Under the pieces are notes generated by a model. It ran no database searches and was not told the origin of the DNA. It worked only from the letters and a program-made list of their open reading frames with translations. From Megalobrama amblycephala (lineage: Eukaryota; Chordata; Actinopteri; Cypriniformes; Xenocyprididae), in the NCBI RefSeq assembly GCF_018812025.1, contig NC_063061.1, positions 8,053,415 to 8,117,414 on the forward strand: a DNA stretch of 64,000 nucleotides. The letters run 5' to 3'. How positions within the stretch are numbered: the first letter of the stretch is position 1; every line of letters begins with the position of its first letter. The position numbers and the translations under genes were made by a program. This document shows, in pieces, positions 1 to 12,547 of the stretch.

Positions 1-178
1 TTTTTTAATAAATCTGCAAAAATGTCAACAATTCTGTGTTTTTCTGTCAATATGGGGTGCTGTTTGTGTTCATTAATGAGAAAAAAAAATGAACTTAAAT
101 GATTTTAGCAAATGGCTGCAATATAACAAAGAGTGAAAAATGTAAGGGGGTCTGAATACTTTCCGTACCCACTGTATA
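1..178. mobile_element. Terminal fragment of a Tc1-like transposon
   Basis: The end GGGGGTCTGAATACTTTCCG followed by TACCCACTGTA is the recognisable terminal repeat of a widespread fish Tc1-like family. Only the last part of the element is in the window and it contains no coding sequence. Confidence 0.6.
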
Positions 179-929
179 TATAAAATGAATGAAAAATGTT
201 ATTTTATTGTTTAAAATGAAAGAATTTGTATAAAAATAAAAAATATTAATAAAAAAACTATAATGGTATCTCAATACTAAAATAACACTGGTCCAAGATG
301 GCTGTCATCGACAAACATAAAAAATTACATTTAAGATTGTCTTCAAATTTGATATTTCTTTTAAAACTGTGATGCGACAAATTTCTCTCTCATGCCAACA
401 AATCAATGCCAGTAGTGAGCACCACAGAAACTGTAATTGTGCACAGCAAAAGTCAACTGCAGTTGAGTCAGCAGCTTCAGAAAAGAAGTTTCATTAAGGG
501 CACATATTTACATATGGGTACTGACTATTTCGAGACTGAAGGACAAACACAAAGGTTGACCTGTCCCTATCCCGCCTCCATACATAACCCCTCAACCATA
601 TGTCCCAGATATATCCGGTGTCAATATGTTCTATTCCACCACAGACGTCACAGACACGAATTGATTGGACAGATTTTCTGTTTTTCAGACTCGTGTAGAC
701 TGTGACATTGTCTTTTCTGTTCGAAAGCGAATCAATAGTTGTGCTTGCCAAGTTTGCCAGCAACTGTCCTTCAATAATGCTAGCCCGTTTCTTACACTTA
801 AAACAACTAAAAACAGAAATCAAATCTCATTCATGTCAATTGTTAACCTAAACTGCTCAATTTATATGGATTAGTTTTAAGATCTCTTTATGAACTTTTT
901 GACTAGTCAAAGTTTCAATTGCGTAGCTG

Positions 930-1022
930 TCTATGGAGGGACAGAAATCTCTGAGATTTCATTAAAAAACTATGACCCAAAGCTACGGCTGTGCTCTACC
1001 AGTTGAGCTACAGGAAAAGGTT
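930..1022 (-). repeat. tRNA-derived SINE head, minus strand
   Basis: Read on the - strand, TGTAGCTCAACTGGTAGAGC matches the 5' half of a tRNA with the polymerase III A-box. There is no matching T-arm or acceptor stem, so this is a SINE fragment and not a tRNA gene. Confidence 0.6.
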
Positions 1023-1554
1023 TTTTGAATGAAACTGAATCAGACGGCCTTTCTGCCAACCAGCAACACCATATGGCCTCTCCACTGAGCCATTGCCCCT
1101 AAACGTTGATCTGTTGTCCATAACATCAGTCCTGATTTGCAGGAGAAGGCTTTTCCGTGAATCAGGCAGACGGCTCGTAGCGGGAAACTCCGCACCCCTG
1201 CCGTCCCACTGAGTCTGAGCCATGTGTAACCATGACAATGAGGACACACATCTCTCCATCATTAAGCATTCATTACAGTGTACAATATCCTCAATATTCA
1301 TTGGTTTGTTGAGAATGTGTGATCGGTCCTTACCCCATAAAGGCTGACATAAAAACATAAACTAAAAAACAAATATAGATTTATGCATCATATTTGATAC
1401 ATCAGACTTTTATGGTCACTTCCTGAAAAATTTTAAGGTAACTATTTATTCTAATTCTAAAGGCTCTTTATCACAGTTTAAAAAAAAATAAATAAATAAG
1501 CAGCACAACTGTTTTCAACATTGATAATAATAAGAAATGCTTTGATCACCACAT

Positions 1555-1835
1555 AAAATGCTTTTTTAAACATAAAAGATGATTAGTGAAGGATCATGTG
1601 ACACTCAAGACTGGAGTAATGACGCTGAAAATTCAGCTTTACCATCACAGGAATAAATTTCATTTTAAAATGTATCCGTATTTTAAATTATACTTATTTC
1701 AAAAACATTATAAAATCTTACTGACCCCAAACTTTTGAACAGTAGTGTATGTATAAATAATAAATAAATATATAAATTAATTAATTTATTATACACTACT
1801 GTTTAAAAGTATGGGGTCGGTAAGATTTTATAAAG
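1555..1835. repeat. Dispersed cyprinid repeat, two facing copies
   Basis: Contains GAAGGATCATGTGACACTCA then ACTGGAGTAATG, and ends CCCCAAACTTTTGAACAGTA. From about 1788 the end sequence recurs inverted (TACACTACTGTTTAAAAGTA). Related copies lie at 5985-6240 and 44560-44890. Confidence 0.65.
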
Positions 1836-2099
1836 TGTTTGATAAAAACAGATATAAAAATATATGTAAATTATTATTTTATATATAATAAATATTAGTT
1901 ACCACTCCAATGATATTTCCATTTTTAATAAATATGATTTTATGATTTGATGGTCCCTTATAGGGCTTATAGGGTTAAGTTAAATACATCACATTTATTA
2001 GTATTGTATTCAGAAATGATAAATTATATACAGGTCACGTGAGGAGAAGCATCAGAACAAGGTACTAATGGAGCTCAAATAGACATTTTTCACACACAC

Positions 2100-2280
2100 A
2101 AAAAAAATAAAATAATAATAATAGAATAAAATTTTGTCTTCATTTACTCAAAGATGGTCCTCCTGATCCATTTTCATTGTATGGGAAAGAGATATGTAAA
2201 CATTCTGCTAACATTCTCCCTTTCTGTTCCACCAAGAAACAAACACAGTTTTTCGGGTCAATATTCCTTTAAATATTAAA
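2100..2280. repeat. Fragment resembling TTAA-foldback family arm
   Basis: Phrases such as CATTCTCCCTTTCTGTTCC and a TCCTTTAAA end resemble arms of the foldback families further right, but both ends are degraded. A short imperfect CA run follows at 2503-2526. Confidence 0.3.
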
Positions 2281-3706
2281 AAGGTGACCTTTACAGTCTT
2301 CAGTTCTAGATATTTGGGGGCTTATTCCCATTGATTAGGACTATACTCCATGAATGTGTCAATGGATGACTGGGAATAATTTGGTTAACTGCAGCATTTT
2401 GTGCTGAGCTGATAGCATTGCTTCAGCGGGCGCTGTTCTGATTTTGACCATATGTGCTGTGAGATACAGAGGAAAGGATGCCACATAAACACAATGCACA
2501 TGAACACACACACACATACGCACACTGTCTTATTCACATCTTCTAGAGTGTCACAGATCGGGCAGTCCAAATGTTTATTCAGGCCTAAAATGACGGGAGT
2601 ACAGGACAGAGGCAGTGATGTGGAAACAAGACCACCTGGCTTCACACACTGCTGTCCATCACTTTTGTGCTGCGCAGACAACATTCTCAACAATTATTCA
2701 ACACTTTTCAACCAGTGCCCCCTTCTGACCAACTTTAAACATTACATTTATTAAATGATATGTACAGGCTGATTATATTGCAGACGGACTAATGCTTGTG
2801 ATATTTACTGAGCTCTATCTATCTAGAAAAGACATTTTAATGTGTTACATGGAAAAAAGTCAGATTACAGATACATTATGTTGTTCTAAAACATACATGG
2901 ATTTATGGATGATGTTTGTAAGAAGTTGGAGTTGGAGAAGTTTAATTTCTATGAAATTCAATTCAAATCTGTGATTCAGCGATGTGTGGTCTTTTGTTAT
3001 TGGTAAATATATTGATGCATATACATAAAAAAAACGTAAATATCGCTCTTCCTTGAATGGTACATTACTGTTAAAAAAGTTTTTTCCAAATAAATTAAAG
3101 GGTTAGTTCACACAAAAATGAAAATTCTGTCACTCACCCTCATGTCGTTCCACACCCGTAAGACTTTCGTTCATCTTCAGAACACAAATTAAGATATTTT
3201 TGATGAAATCCAATGGCTTATTGTGAGGCCTGCATTGCCAGCAAGACAATTAACACTTTCAATGCCCAGAAAGCTACTAAAGACGTATTTAAAACAGTTC
3301 ATGTGACTACAGTAGTTCAACCTTAATGTTATGAAGTGACGAGAATACTTTTTGTGTGCCAAAAACACAACTTTATTCAACAATATCTAGTGATGGGCGA
3401 TTTTGAAACACTGCTTCATGAAGCTTCAAAGCTTTACAAATCTTTTGATTCGAATCAGTGGTTCGGAGCGTGTATCAAACTGCCAAAGTCACGCCCCCCA
3501 GTGGTGAACCACTGAAATTCTGAAACATGTAGCCTCATTTACTGAAATCACGTGACTTTAGCAGTAACACGCTCCGAACCACTGATTCGAAACAAAAGAT
3601 TCGTAAAGCTTTAAAGCTTCATGAAGCAGTGTTTTGAAATTGCCCATCACTAGATATTGTTGAATAAAGTCGTTATGTTGTTTTTTGTTCTCATCGCTTC
3701 ATAACA

Positions 3707-5751
3707 TTAAAGAGGTGATGAACTGAGAAATCAAATTTTCCTTGAGCTTTTGACATATAAGAGGTCATCATACTTTAAGAATGTCCTGTAAGTTTTAGAG
3801 CTGAAAACTTCCTTGTTAGTCCAACAAAAGCTTTTATTGACACCAGACCCAGCAAACGACAGAATTTACAAAGTGGGGATCTATGACGTCAAAGGGCAGC
3901 AAGCACCGCCTCTGCAGAAGAAGATCAACGCCTACTTCATCTCTGCCTGTTTAGCCCCACCCACCGAATCGCACATGACATGCAATAGAATAGGTAGCCT
4001 AAGTAACATAGGCCTATGTGGTGCTAAACCGGTTTGAGCTACCAAGTAATAAACATGCCGTTTAGGATTACAAAATATTGTGCAGTGCCTGGACTCGATA
4101 GTAATGCAACAACATGTAAGTAACTGTGTTAATTCTAATGCCTGATCTGATATGTAATGATTCATGTACAGTCAGATGTTCTTTGTCTGTGTGTCAGTAA
4201 ATCAAACCCATGACTAAACGTCAACTTGCGTTGTTTCTCTTAGTAGGATGAAAATAATCTGTTATTTAACGGTGATTAAATTATATAAAGAAAGCGATCA
4301 AAGAAAGCTCCCTTTGCAATCGTTGGAGCAGCGCGCTTAAGCTGTCAATCAAAAAGCGCGAGTTTATCAGTGACTGACGCGCAAAACTCCTGTTTTATTC
4401 AACAAATCTTTTAGTTATATCGCGTTTGTACTGTTAGTGAAGATGAAAGCATTTGTTAGTGTGCAGAAATTGAGTTGCAATGACGAGATCACTGCTTTCA
4501 TGCGCTCAACAACATGTCTGTGATCGGCTACAGTGTTCATCACTGCAACCTTTCATGCCACAATCTAAATATAATGCCATAGATCTAAATGTAATGCAAC
4601 ACTTTTCACGATTAGTTAACCTTGAGAGCTGTAATAGTAAAAACGCGCTAAAAGAGAGAGTAATACTTGGCTATTTCAAATGGAAAGATGTCAGCCAATC
4701 ACAGCAGTGGGCGTTTACACTGAAGTCTCACAGCAGACACGCCCCTTAAAACAGAGCGTTCAAACTAGAGGGCTAAAATCAGGATAGGAAAAATGCCTTT
4801 TATTTATAAATTATGACAATTTTGGATGTAAAAGCATACTAACATTATGGGCCCTATTTTAACGATCTAAACGCAAAGTGTAAAGCGCACGGAGCAGGTG
4901 CACTCAGGGCGTGTCCAAATCCACTTTTGCTATTTTAACGACGGAAAAACGGTCCGTGCGCCGGGGCGCATTTTTGAAATGGGTTGTCCCTATTCTCTTA
5001 ATGAGTAATGGCCGTAACGTTCAATAAACCAATCAGAGAGTCATCTCCCATTCCCTTTAAGAGCGAGTTTATCCGCGCCATGGCGGATTGCTATTTACAT
5101 GGCGTACACGTGATGAGTCAGTTAATATATATGTGTGTGTATTGGCACGATTGTTCAATTAATTAGCCAATTTCGTTCATCATTATAAGTAGTAATAGGC
5201 TGAATTGAAAATAGGTAGCCTAATTCTAATACACGCAACGACTATTTACCATTACATTTTTATATTTATGTACACAATAATATTCTTTTACACTGTAATC
5301 CTTTTGTTTTTAATATTTGGCATGTTTGTGTGATGCGCATCCCTGTGTGTAATAAGCAAAGTCAACGCGCACTGTGGACGCGCCCAGAGGCGCAGTTTCT
5401 ACCAACGCGCTCTAACAAAAAAATATTGCACCATTGACTTTAGACTTTAGACCAGGTTTGAGTTGGTCTATAGCGCAGTCTATTTTCAGCTCCTTAAAAT
5501 AGCAATGCGCCGGCAATGCGCCTGAACACACCTCTTTTTTAGACCAGCACGCCCATGGGCGCACTAACTGGCGCAAATGCATTTACAAATTTAAGGACGT
5601 GGCGCTGAACGGGAAAACGCGAATGGCGCCGGACGCAAACTAGCAAACACACTTGCGCTGCGCCTTGCGTCGGGTGTATTATAGGGCCCTATAAGTGCAC
5701 CCCAGGAAACATTATAAAACAATAAACCAACGTAGTTCATGAACCCTTTAA
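3707..5751. mobile_element. TTAA-flanked DNA element nested in the Angel-like element
   Basis: TTAA at 3707-3710 and at 5748-5751 flanks a 2,037-bp insert with ends AGAGGTGATGAACTGAG and AGTTCATGAACCCT. Removing it restores the host arm (CATAACATTAAGGTTG), which matches the inverted opposite arm at about 3310-3330. It carries no intact coding region. Confidence 0.8.
4849..5689. mobile_element. GGGCCC-ended DNA element nested at the third level
   Basis: An 841-bp unit starting GGGCCCTATTTTA and ending TATTATAGGGCCC, flanked by TAT on both sides. The interior is rich in GCGC/GGCGCA motifs, unlike its AT-rich surroundings. It is non-coding. The family is common in cyprinid DNA; superfamily not assigned. 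Confidence 0.75.
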
Positions 5752-5984
5752 GGTTGAACCACTGTAGTCACATGAACTGTTTTAAATACGTCTTTAGTAG
5801 CTTTCTGGGCACTGAAAGTGTTAATTGTCTTTCTGGCAATGCAGGCCTCACTGAGACATCAGATTTTATGAAAAATATCTTAATTTGTGTTCCGAAGACG
5901 AACGAAGGTCTTACGGGTGTGGAACGACATGAGGGTGAGTAATTAATGACAGAATTTTCATTTTTGGGTGAACTAATCCTCTAA

Positions 5985-6240
5985 TACTTTTAATCAGCAA
6001 GGACGCATTATATTGATCAAGTGACAGTAAAACTATCTATTTCAAATAAATGTTCTTTGGAGCCTTCTGTTCATCAAAGTATCATTGTTAATAATAAAAA
6101 AATGTTTCTTGAGCACCAAATCAGCATATTTCTGAAGGACCATGTGACACTGAAGACTAGAATAATGGCTGCTGAAAATTTTGCTTTCTTCAAAGGAATA
6201 ATTTACATTTTAAAATACATACATAAAAAATAGATAACTG
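5985..6240. repeat. Copy of the dispersed GGATCATGTGACACTGAAG repeat
   Basis: Includes AAGGACCATGTGACACTGAA and AATTTACATTTTAAAATACA. It abuts the right end of the outer Angel-like element, as if one inserted into the other. Confidence 0.6.
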
Positions 6241-6392
6241 ATATTTATTGTAATAATGAATGTTGTTATAATTGCATAAAACATATTAAGGAGAGAAAAT
6301 ATAATATAGCTGCTAATTTATTTGTAGCTGACAGCATAACTAATGCATTTGTGTCCACAGATGTTATCTCTGACATGTAATGGACTAGCATT

Positions 6393-6450
6393 CCTGTAGC
6401 TCAAACAGAAGAAGTCATGGGTTCAATTCCCAGGGAATGCATGAACTGAT
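6393..6450 (+). repeat. tRNA-derived SINE fragment
   Basis: CCTGTAGCTCAA then, after an internal deletion, GGGTTCAATTCCCAGGGAAT (B-box region) and the downstream SINE body GCATGAACTGAT. The D-arm to anticodon part is missing, so it is not a functional tRNA gene. Confidence 0.65.
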
Positions 6451-7229
6451 CAATTGTATGCCCACAGCTGTTAAGCACTTAAATGAGACAGAGATGGGGA
6501 TCAATCACAAGAAATTGCAGACATGAGGGAAACTTGCATGGCACATGCGAGACACACTAAATGCCACCTCTCTATAGAGACAATTATGCTCACAGAAACA
6601 GACAATGAAAGTATATAAGAGCCCATTTACAGTGATTACTACACTTCTGTAGATTGCTCTTGCATTCGACGAAGCACTTACGTTAGCTTAGTGGCATAGC
6701 TGAATAAAACAGACCTATAATGTAGTCTTAACTGAGGGAACACAGCAGCAATTTTGAATGTGAAAGACCACACTGTGCTAAATGAATCTTAATAAACTTT
6801 GTGTTAGGGGCTATTTAAAAAAAGAACATGGTGGAAATTGGTTTGAATTCTAAGTTTGAATTCTTTTTTTTTAATCTTAAAACATGCTTTTCACCCTCTT
6901 AGTAGTATATTTAATTTGACAATAATACAACAATGTATTAGAATTTAACAATGTTTAGCAGTAAACATACATGCATCATGGAAGAAGTACTTTGTTGGAA
7001 TGAAATTATAATGTAGTACATTTGGAAATCACAGTGATATTTACCTTGATTTTTCATTGTTTTCTGCACACATCACGTCTCAAATTTCATCTCTGACACT
7101 CTTTTCCGACACTGTTGTCTCTTTATGCGTTTTGTTTGTTTAGCTTACCAATGTTTATGTAATAATTATTCATTTTATGATGAAGTTTAATAGTGTAAGA
7201 TTAAAAGTCTTGGTCTGGCACAATACAAT

Positions 7230-7935
7230 ATATACTCACTGGCCACTTCATACAGTAGGTACACCTTGCTAGTACCGAATTGGACCCCCTTTTGCATTCA
7301 GAACTGCCTTAATTCTTCATCACATGGATTCAATAAGGTGCTGGAAACATTCCTCAGAGACTTTGGTCCATATGATAGCATCAAGCAGTTGCTGCAGATT
7401 AGTTGGCTGCACATCCATGATTGTGAATCTCCCATTCCAACACGTCCCAAAGCTGCTCTATTGGATTGAGATCTGATGACTGTGAAGGCCATTTGAGTAT
7501 AGTGAACTCATTGTAATGTTCAAGAAACCAGTCTGAGATGCTGGAAGTATCAGAAGATGGGTACACTGTGGTCATAAAAGGATGGTTATGGTCAGCAACA
7601 ATACTCAGATAAGTGTTCTGCTGCTGTAGTCCATCTGCTTCAAGGGTTGATGTGTTTAGAGACGCTCTTCTGCATACCTCTAGCATCAACAAGGCATTTT
7701 AGCCCACAGAACTACCACTCACTGGATATTTTCTCTTTTTTTTCGGACCATTCTCTAAACCTTACAGATGCTTGTGCATGAAGGTCCCAATAGATCAGCA
7801 GTTACTCAGACCAGCCCATCTGACACCAACAACCATGCCACATTTAAAGGCACTTAAATCACCTTTCTTTCCAGTTTAAACTTCAGCTGACTGTCTTGAC
7901 CATGTCTACATGCATAAATGCATTGAGTCGCTGCC
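7230..7935 (-). pseudogene. Tc1-like transposon relic with transposase C-terminus
   Basis: Ends with TATACTCACTGGCCACTTCA, the known terminus of a fish Tc1 family. On the - strand, 7399-7692 encodes DHNHPFMTTVYPSSD and, further on, SSDLNPIEQLWDVLEWEI, the transposase C-terminus with the catalytic glutamate. The segment with the second catalytic aspartate is deleted, as is most of the N-terminus. Non-functional. Confidence 0.8.
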
Positions 7936-8649
7936 ACTGACTGATTAGATATTTGCGTTAACAGCTTGAAGACAGCATAACTAGACCTTGTTAAAAAGTT
8001 AAATAATTGCCTGATGAGCTACAGTACACAAATAACTCAAGTTATAACTCAACGGCAAGTGTAAAACTGTATCTGTTTTCAACACATCTGTCTGTCATCA
8101 GTTGCCACTTCCTCATGCATATATAATACCAGCCAGATGCACATCTACATGCGGGCCAAATCCCTTGATTCGCTCATGCCCACTTCTCTTGACCCAAATT
8201 TACTCCCCTATTGCTTATCTCACTGCTTTATCAAGATCTGTGTCAACAACTTCACTGTAAACTGTTTTAATTTTAACATGAATCCTATACTAGCATGAAT
8301 GCACAAACATTGGAATTGATGGAATGGCACAATGGTGTCACACAGCTGTGAAAGTAATGTGCATCATGTGACAGGTGTGTGGCACAACTTCACTGCAAGC
8401 ATGCTCAATCAAACTGCAACTTTAGGTTGGACATGAAACCCCCTTTCAAACGTGTGCCTCGATAGCAACACTAGCATCCTGGGAGCCAGAACCAGGCAAG
8501 CGCTGCTCACTTTTTTATAGCTGAATTGAACTCATTCCATAATTGAGAAACTTTACACCAGAGGGCTGAGGGCGGGTTTTACCTTTGCTGCAGGTGTCAA
8601 AAAATACAGTGTGGGTCCCGCAGTCCTATGATTTATTGCGCAACAAGAA

Positions 8650-9660
8650 AGGAGTCAACAAATGAAGTTCAGACAATCGAGGGAACAAGATAATCGGGGT
8701 AAAAGGTGGAAGGGTGAGGTGTCTAAGTCGCATCATCTTGCTACTGGGGTACCTCAGGGCTCAGTGCTTGGACCACTTCTTTTCTCCATCTACATGTCAT
8801 CACTAGGAACTTTCATTCAGAAACATGGTTTTTCCTCTCACTGCTATGCTGATGATACATAACTCTACCTCTCATTCCATCCAGATGATCAGACGGTAGC
8901 TGCTAGTATTTTAGCCTGCCTGACAGACATTTCTTGTTGAATGAAGGACCACCACCTTCAACTAAACCTTGCGAAGACAGAGCTGCTTGTGGTCTTAGCC
9001 AACCCAACACTCCATCACAACTTCTCTATTCAGCTTGGTTCATCAACTCATCCAGAACAGCCAGGAACCCTGAAGCTGTGATTGATGATCAGACCACATT
9101 GATGATCAGACCACATTGCTACAACTGCCAGATCCTGCAAGTTTGCCTTATACAACATTAGGAGGATCAGGCCCGAGCATGCTACACAACTCCTTGTTCA
9201 TCTCTTGTTCTATCCAGACTGGACTATTGTAATGCATTCTTGGCAGGCCTTCCAGCATGCACTGTCAAACCTCTGCAACTGATCCAGAATGCTTCAGCAA
9301 CGAGCCAAAGAGAGCGCATCTCTCATCATAAAATTGCACTGGTTGCCAATTGCTGCTTGCATCAAATTCAAGGCACTGACTTTTGCCTACAGAACAACTA
9401 CTGGCTCGGCACCACTATACCTGAACTCATTACTTCAGACTTACGTGCCATCCAAAAGCTTGCATTCTGCAAGTGAACATCGCCTTGTGGTGTCATCACA
9501 AAGAGGCACAAAATTACTTTCACAGACCTTTACCTGGACTGTTCCCTGCTGATTGAATGACCTGCCTAACTCAACCCGAGTTGCTGAGTCTTTAGCCATT
9601 TTCAAGAAGCTGCTAAAGACACTGTTCCCCAGCTTTCCGTGCGCACGCTTCGAGACGGAG
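8650..9660 (+). pseudogene. L2-type LINE reverse transcriptase relic
   Basis: Reads [20 protein letters not shown] then HCYADDT, reverse transcriptase motifs with the catalytic YADD, followed in shifted frames by DHHLQLNLAKTELLV, LHWLPIAACIKFKALTFAYR and SAPLYLNSLL, the usual C-terminal part of L2-clade elements. At least four frameshifts or stops break it (for example TAA directly after YADDT at about 8860). The 5' part, with the endonuclease, is absent. Dead 5'-truncated copy. Confidence 0.82.
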
Positions 9661-11256
9661 CAGAACACACATAGGCAAATGAATACTATGGGCTTCGGAT
9701 TCATGCCTAAAAGGTCAAATAGCCTACACACAAAAATGTCAAAATGTCATTTTGGTACGTATCCTCGTAAACACAGTCGGTTATCTCTTAAATTAATGTA
9801 AACAGTTGAGAAAGAAAACTCATGTGTAACAGTATATTGGATCTGTACATTAGCTCTTAAAGTGACAGCAGCCCAATATTACTGCTTCAGTCTGTGTCAT
9901 TTAGGTTAATCAAACAACAAAAGATAAAGATAAAATCATTCACTGCTCTTGAATGAATAACTTTTGTTTTAGGGATTAATCTATATTTAACGTATACAGT
10001 GAAGACTACGCAGTGTTATTTTACATTTGATTACTTTATTCAGTTTCTGTTATAGGCTATGATTTACCTGAATACCACTGTTAGTACATCATCCTGAAAC
10101 TCTGTTTATATAATTTGTATTTTTTTTTTCTGTTGTATTTATTTGCCCATTTTGTAATTAGTTTCTTCGTTCTTATTGTATTGCCGACTGTTTACTAGTC
10201 TTCTGTAAATGTTTTGAGGACCTTTTACTTTTCCTACATTAGTTAACCTAGTTTTTGCTGAAGTAGCCTATCAATAATGTGTGAAATTTTACTGATAGAC
10301 TTGTATCATGAAATAAGACTTTGATCACCCACAAATCATGTTAAATAATTGTGATTTCAATATTGACCAAAATAATCGTGATTATTATTTTTGCCATAAT
10401 CGAGCTCGAGCAGCTCTACAGTGCACTAAAAACAAGTAAGCTTGAATGACGTGCTTCTTGAATTACTGTGATTGTATGCCATCAACTCTGTAACTAGCAA
10501 AATGATCACAGATAAAGCTATATATAGTGAGCATTTCAATTTAATTACAAGTTCAATACTCTTTTGATTATTAGCTTATAAGTACACATTCGGTTATAAA
10601 ATATGAATAATTTAATGATATTCTTTTTCTACTTGTCTCTCTGCCTCTGCCTCTTTCTCTCTTCTCTGCCTCTAAGCCAGCATAGATACAAAAGGGCTTA
10701 TAAAGTAATAAAGGATATATTTGGTTGTGAAAGTTCAATGTTCCTCATACAGCCCCTGAGGGAAAAGTGTTTCTTTATTAAATAACCTAGCTGTTCTATT
10801 ACAGCAAGAGCTGTATAAGCTCACATAATGACAGACTTTTTGCTGACCTGCTCACTGTATCTTGTATTGTTCACACTGGGTCAGATTCACTACTGAGTAC
10901 CATTTTATACATAAGGTCAAAACTCAAACTCATTATTATTTTATACTAGGTTCTTGACTTAAGTAGTTTCACAATCTCAACAAAACAAAAATTATATTGT
11001 TTATATTAAAAAACACATTTTTTGGTATTTCTGCTGAAGAGTTTTCTGAAAATTTTAACAGAAACTGTGAGGTTTCAAGAACTGTACACATTCTTCAATG
11101 GAAGCAATAGTTCTGCTTCTCTCAGGTAATACTTGTTGAGGTTGAAGCACTGTTGACTCTGACCTATTTCCGTAGAGTCAGTAAGTTCTATGCACACTCT
11201 GTTTGTACATTTTCACAATTTAGTGAACAGACATTCCTTCAGCATAGCATAATACG

Positions 11257-11443
11257 CGTCTCAGGTTGCAAATGCAACCCGATTCCCTGAGAAGGAATAG
11301 ACTGCCAATTTAAGGTATGTGTTTACATGTGCTTCAGACAACGGTCATGCTGATGGCGTTCCCCATAGCGTTAACACCAAGATGGAGCACCTTGTTTCCT
11401 TCTAAGGAAACTGGGTTTCATACACAACCTGAAGCGTTTTAAT
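11257..11443. mobile_element. Small foldback element (MITE)
   Basis: About 187 bp. Left GTCTCAGGTTGCAAATGCAA and right reverse-complement CTTCAGGTTGTGTATGAAAC are imperfect inverted ends, each continuing into CCCTGAGAAGGAA-like sequence. It abuts the AAGTATACTT element. Confidence 0.6.
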
Positions 11444-11814
11444 GGTGACAGGTATAGCTACCCTAACAAAAAAAGAAGTATACTTCAAGTTCATATTATC
11501 AAGTATACTTAAGTAATGTTCAAGTATATTTTTAAGTATACTTTATGTAGTAAGTATACTAGTATCAATGTACAATGTAAACTTGTAAGTGTACCATTTT
11601 AATACCGCTTGGGACCAAATTGGCCCAACTGAAGTATACATTTAAGTGTACTATAAGTGTAACAGTAAACTTTAAGTACACAACTAGTTCACAGCTTCAT
11701 TTCTCATTTGTACTGCATCTGTACTACAAGTGAACTTATAAGTATAGTAGTAGTTTACAACACTTATAGTTTACTTTTTATATATTATTTTTGCACTTTA
11801 AGTATACTACTATG

Positions 11815-12089
11815 TGTTACAGTTGCTGGTGTAGAGATGAGGCAGATACGGATTTCCACAATAACATTAGATACTTTAATCAATCAAAGGCAGGGAACAC
11901 CAAACGCAAACATAACAGAGAACGGACAGGGAGTGAAGGGAGTGAGTCCATTATATGGGGAGTGCTGACGAGGAGGTCCAGGTGAAGATGATCTGTGATG
12001 ATGGGGAGATGACGAGGGAAGTGAGTGCAGGTGTGGAGAACAGGAGGAACATGGGAATTGTAGTCCAGGGAGACAGGGGATCTGTGACA
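11815..12089 (-). repeat. 3' LTR of the gag-only retrotransposon
   Basis: About 275 bp bounded by TG and CA, near-identical to 13737-14007. Immediately inside it (12090-12105 on the + strand) is a C-rich run that reads GGGAGGGGGGGG on the - strand, the polypurine tract expected next to a 3' LTR. This fixes the element on the - strand. Confidence 0.88.
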
Positions 12090-12283
12090 TTACCCCCCCC
12101 TCCCGGTAGGCGCATCCTCGCGCCGTAGATGGAACAACCGGGAGGGGGGTGGGTGCCCTGGAGACCTCATGCAGGTGTAGGGAGAGGAGTGGACTGGAGT
12201 GGAGGTCTCCAGGGCGGGACCTCATGCAGGTGTAGGGAGAGGAGTGGACTGGAGTGGAGGTCTGCAGCGGGCAGCCATGGCGG

Positions 12284-12476
12284 GTTGCAGCGGGCAGCCA
12301 TGGCGGGTCAAGCGGGCAGCCATGGCGGGTCAGGTGCAGCGGGCAGCCATGGCGGGTCAGGTGCAGCGGGCAGCCATGGCGGGTCAGGTGCAGCGGGCAG
12401 CCATGGCGGGTCAGGTGCAGCGGGCAGCCATGGCGGGTCAGGTGCAGCGGGCAGCCATGGCGGGTCAGGTGCAGCA
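12284..12476. repeat. 27-bp tandem repeat inside the LTR element
   Basis: About six to seven units of a 27-bp GC-rich motif containing GCAGCCATGGCGGGTCAGG, with shorter variant units at the left. The period is a multiple of three, so every frame stays open; on the - strand each unit encodes nine residues containing LTRHGCPL. Confidence 0.93.
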
Positions 12477-12547
12477 GCCGACTTGCAGACGAGCCCAGGA
12501 GGAGGTGAGGATCCGGCGGGACATGGCGATGCCGCAGGCTTAGCCGA

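Larger units (their letters stand above)
3095..5984. mobile_element. Angel-like foldback element (outer), interrupted
   Basis: Left end TTAAAGGGTTAGTTCAC at 3095; right end GGTGAACTAATCCTCTAA near 5984, with the right target copy degraded. The two arms are inverted copies of each other around a centre near 3360-3660. It matches the well-preserved copy at 27176-27972. The right arm is split at 3707 by the next element. Confidence 0.75.

Noticed and set aside
6393..6450. tRNA gene
   Set aside because: Internal deletion removes the D and anticodon arms; it is a SINE fragment.
12284..12476. Regular 27-bp repeats considered as a CRISPR array
   Set aside because: Units are head-to-tail without unique spacers, lie in a eukaryotic LTR element, and are a minisatellite.
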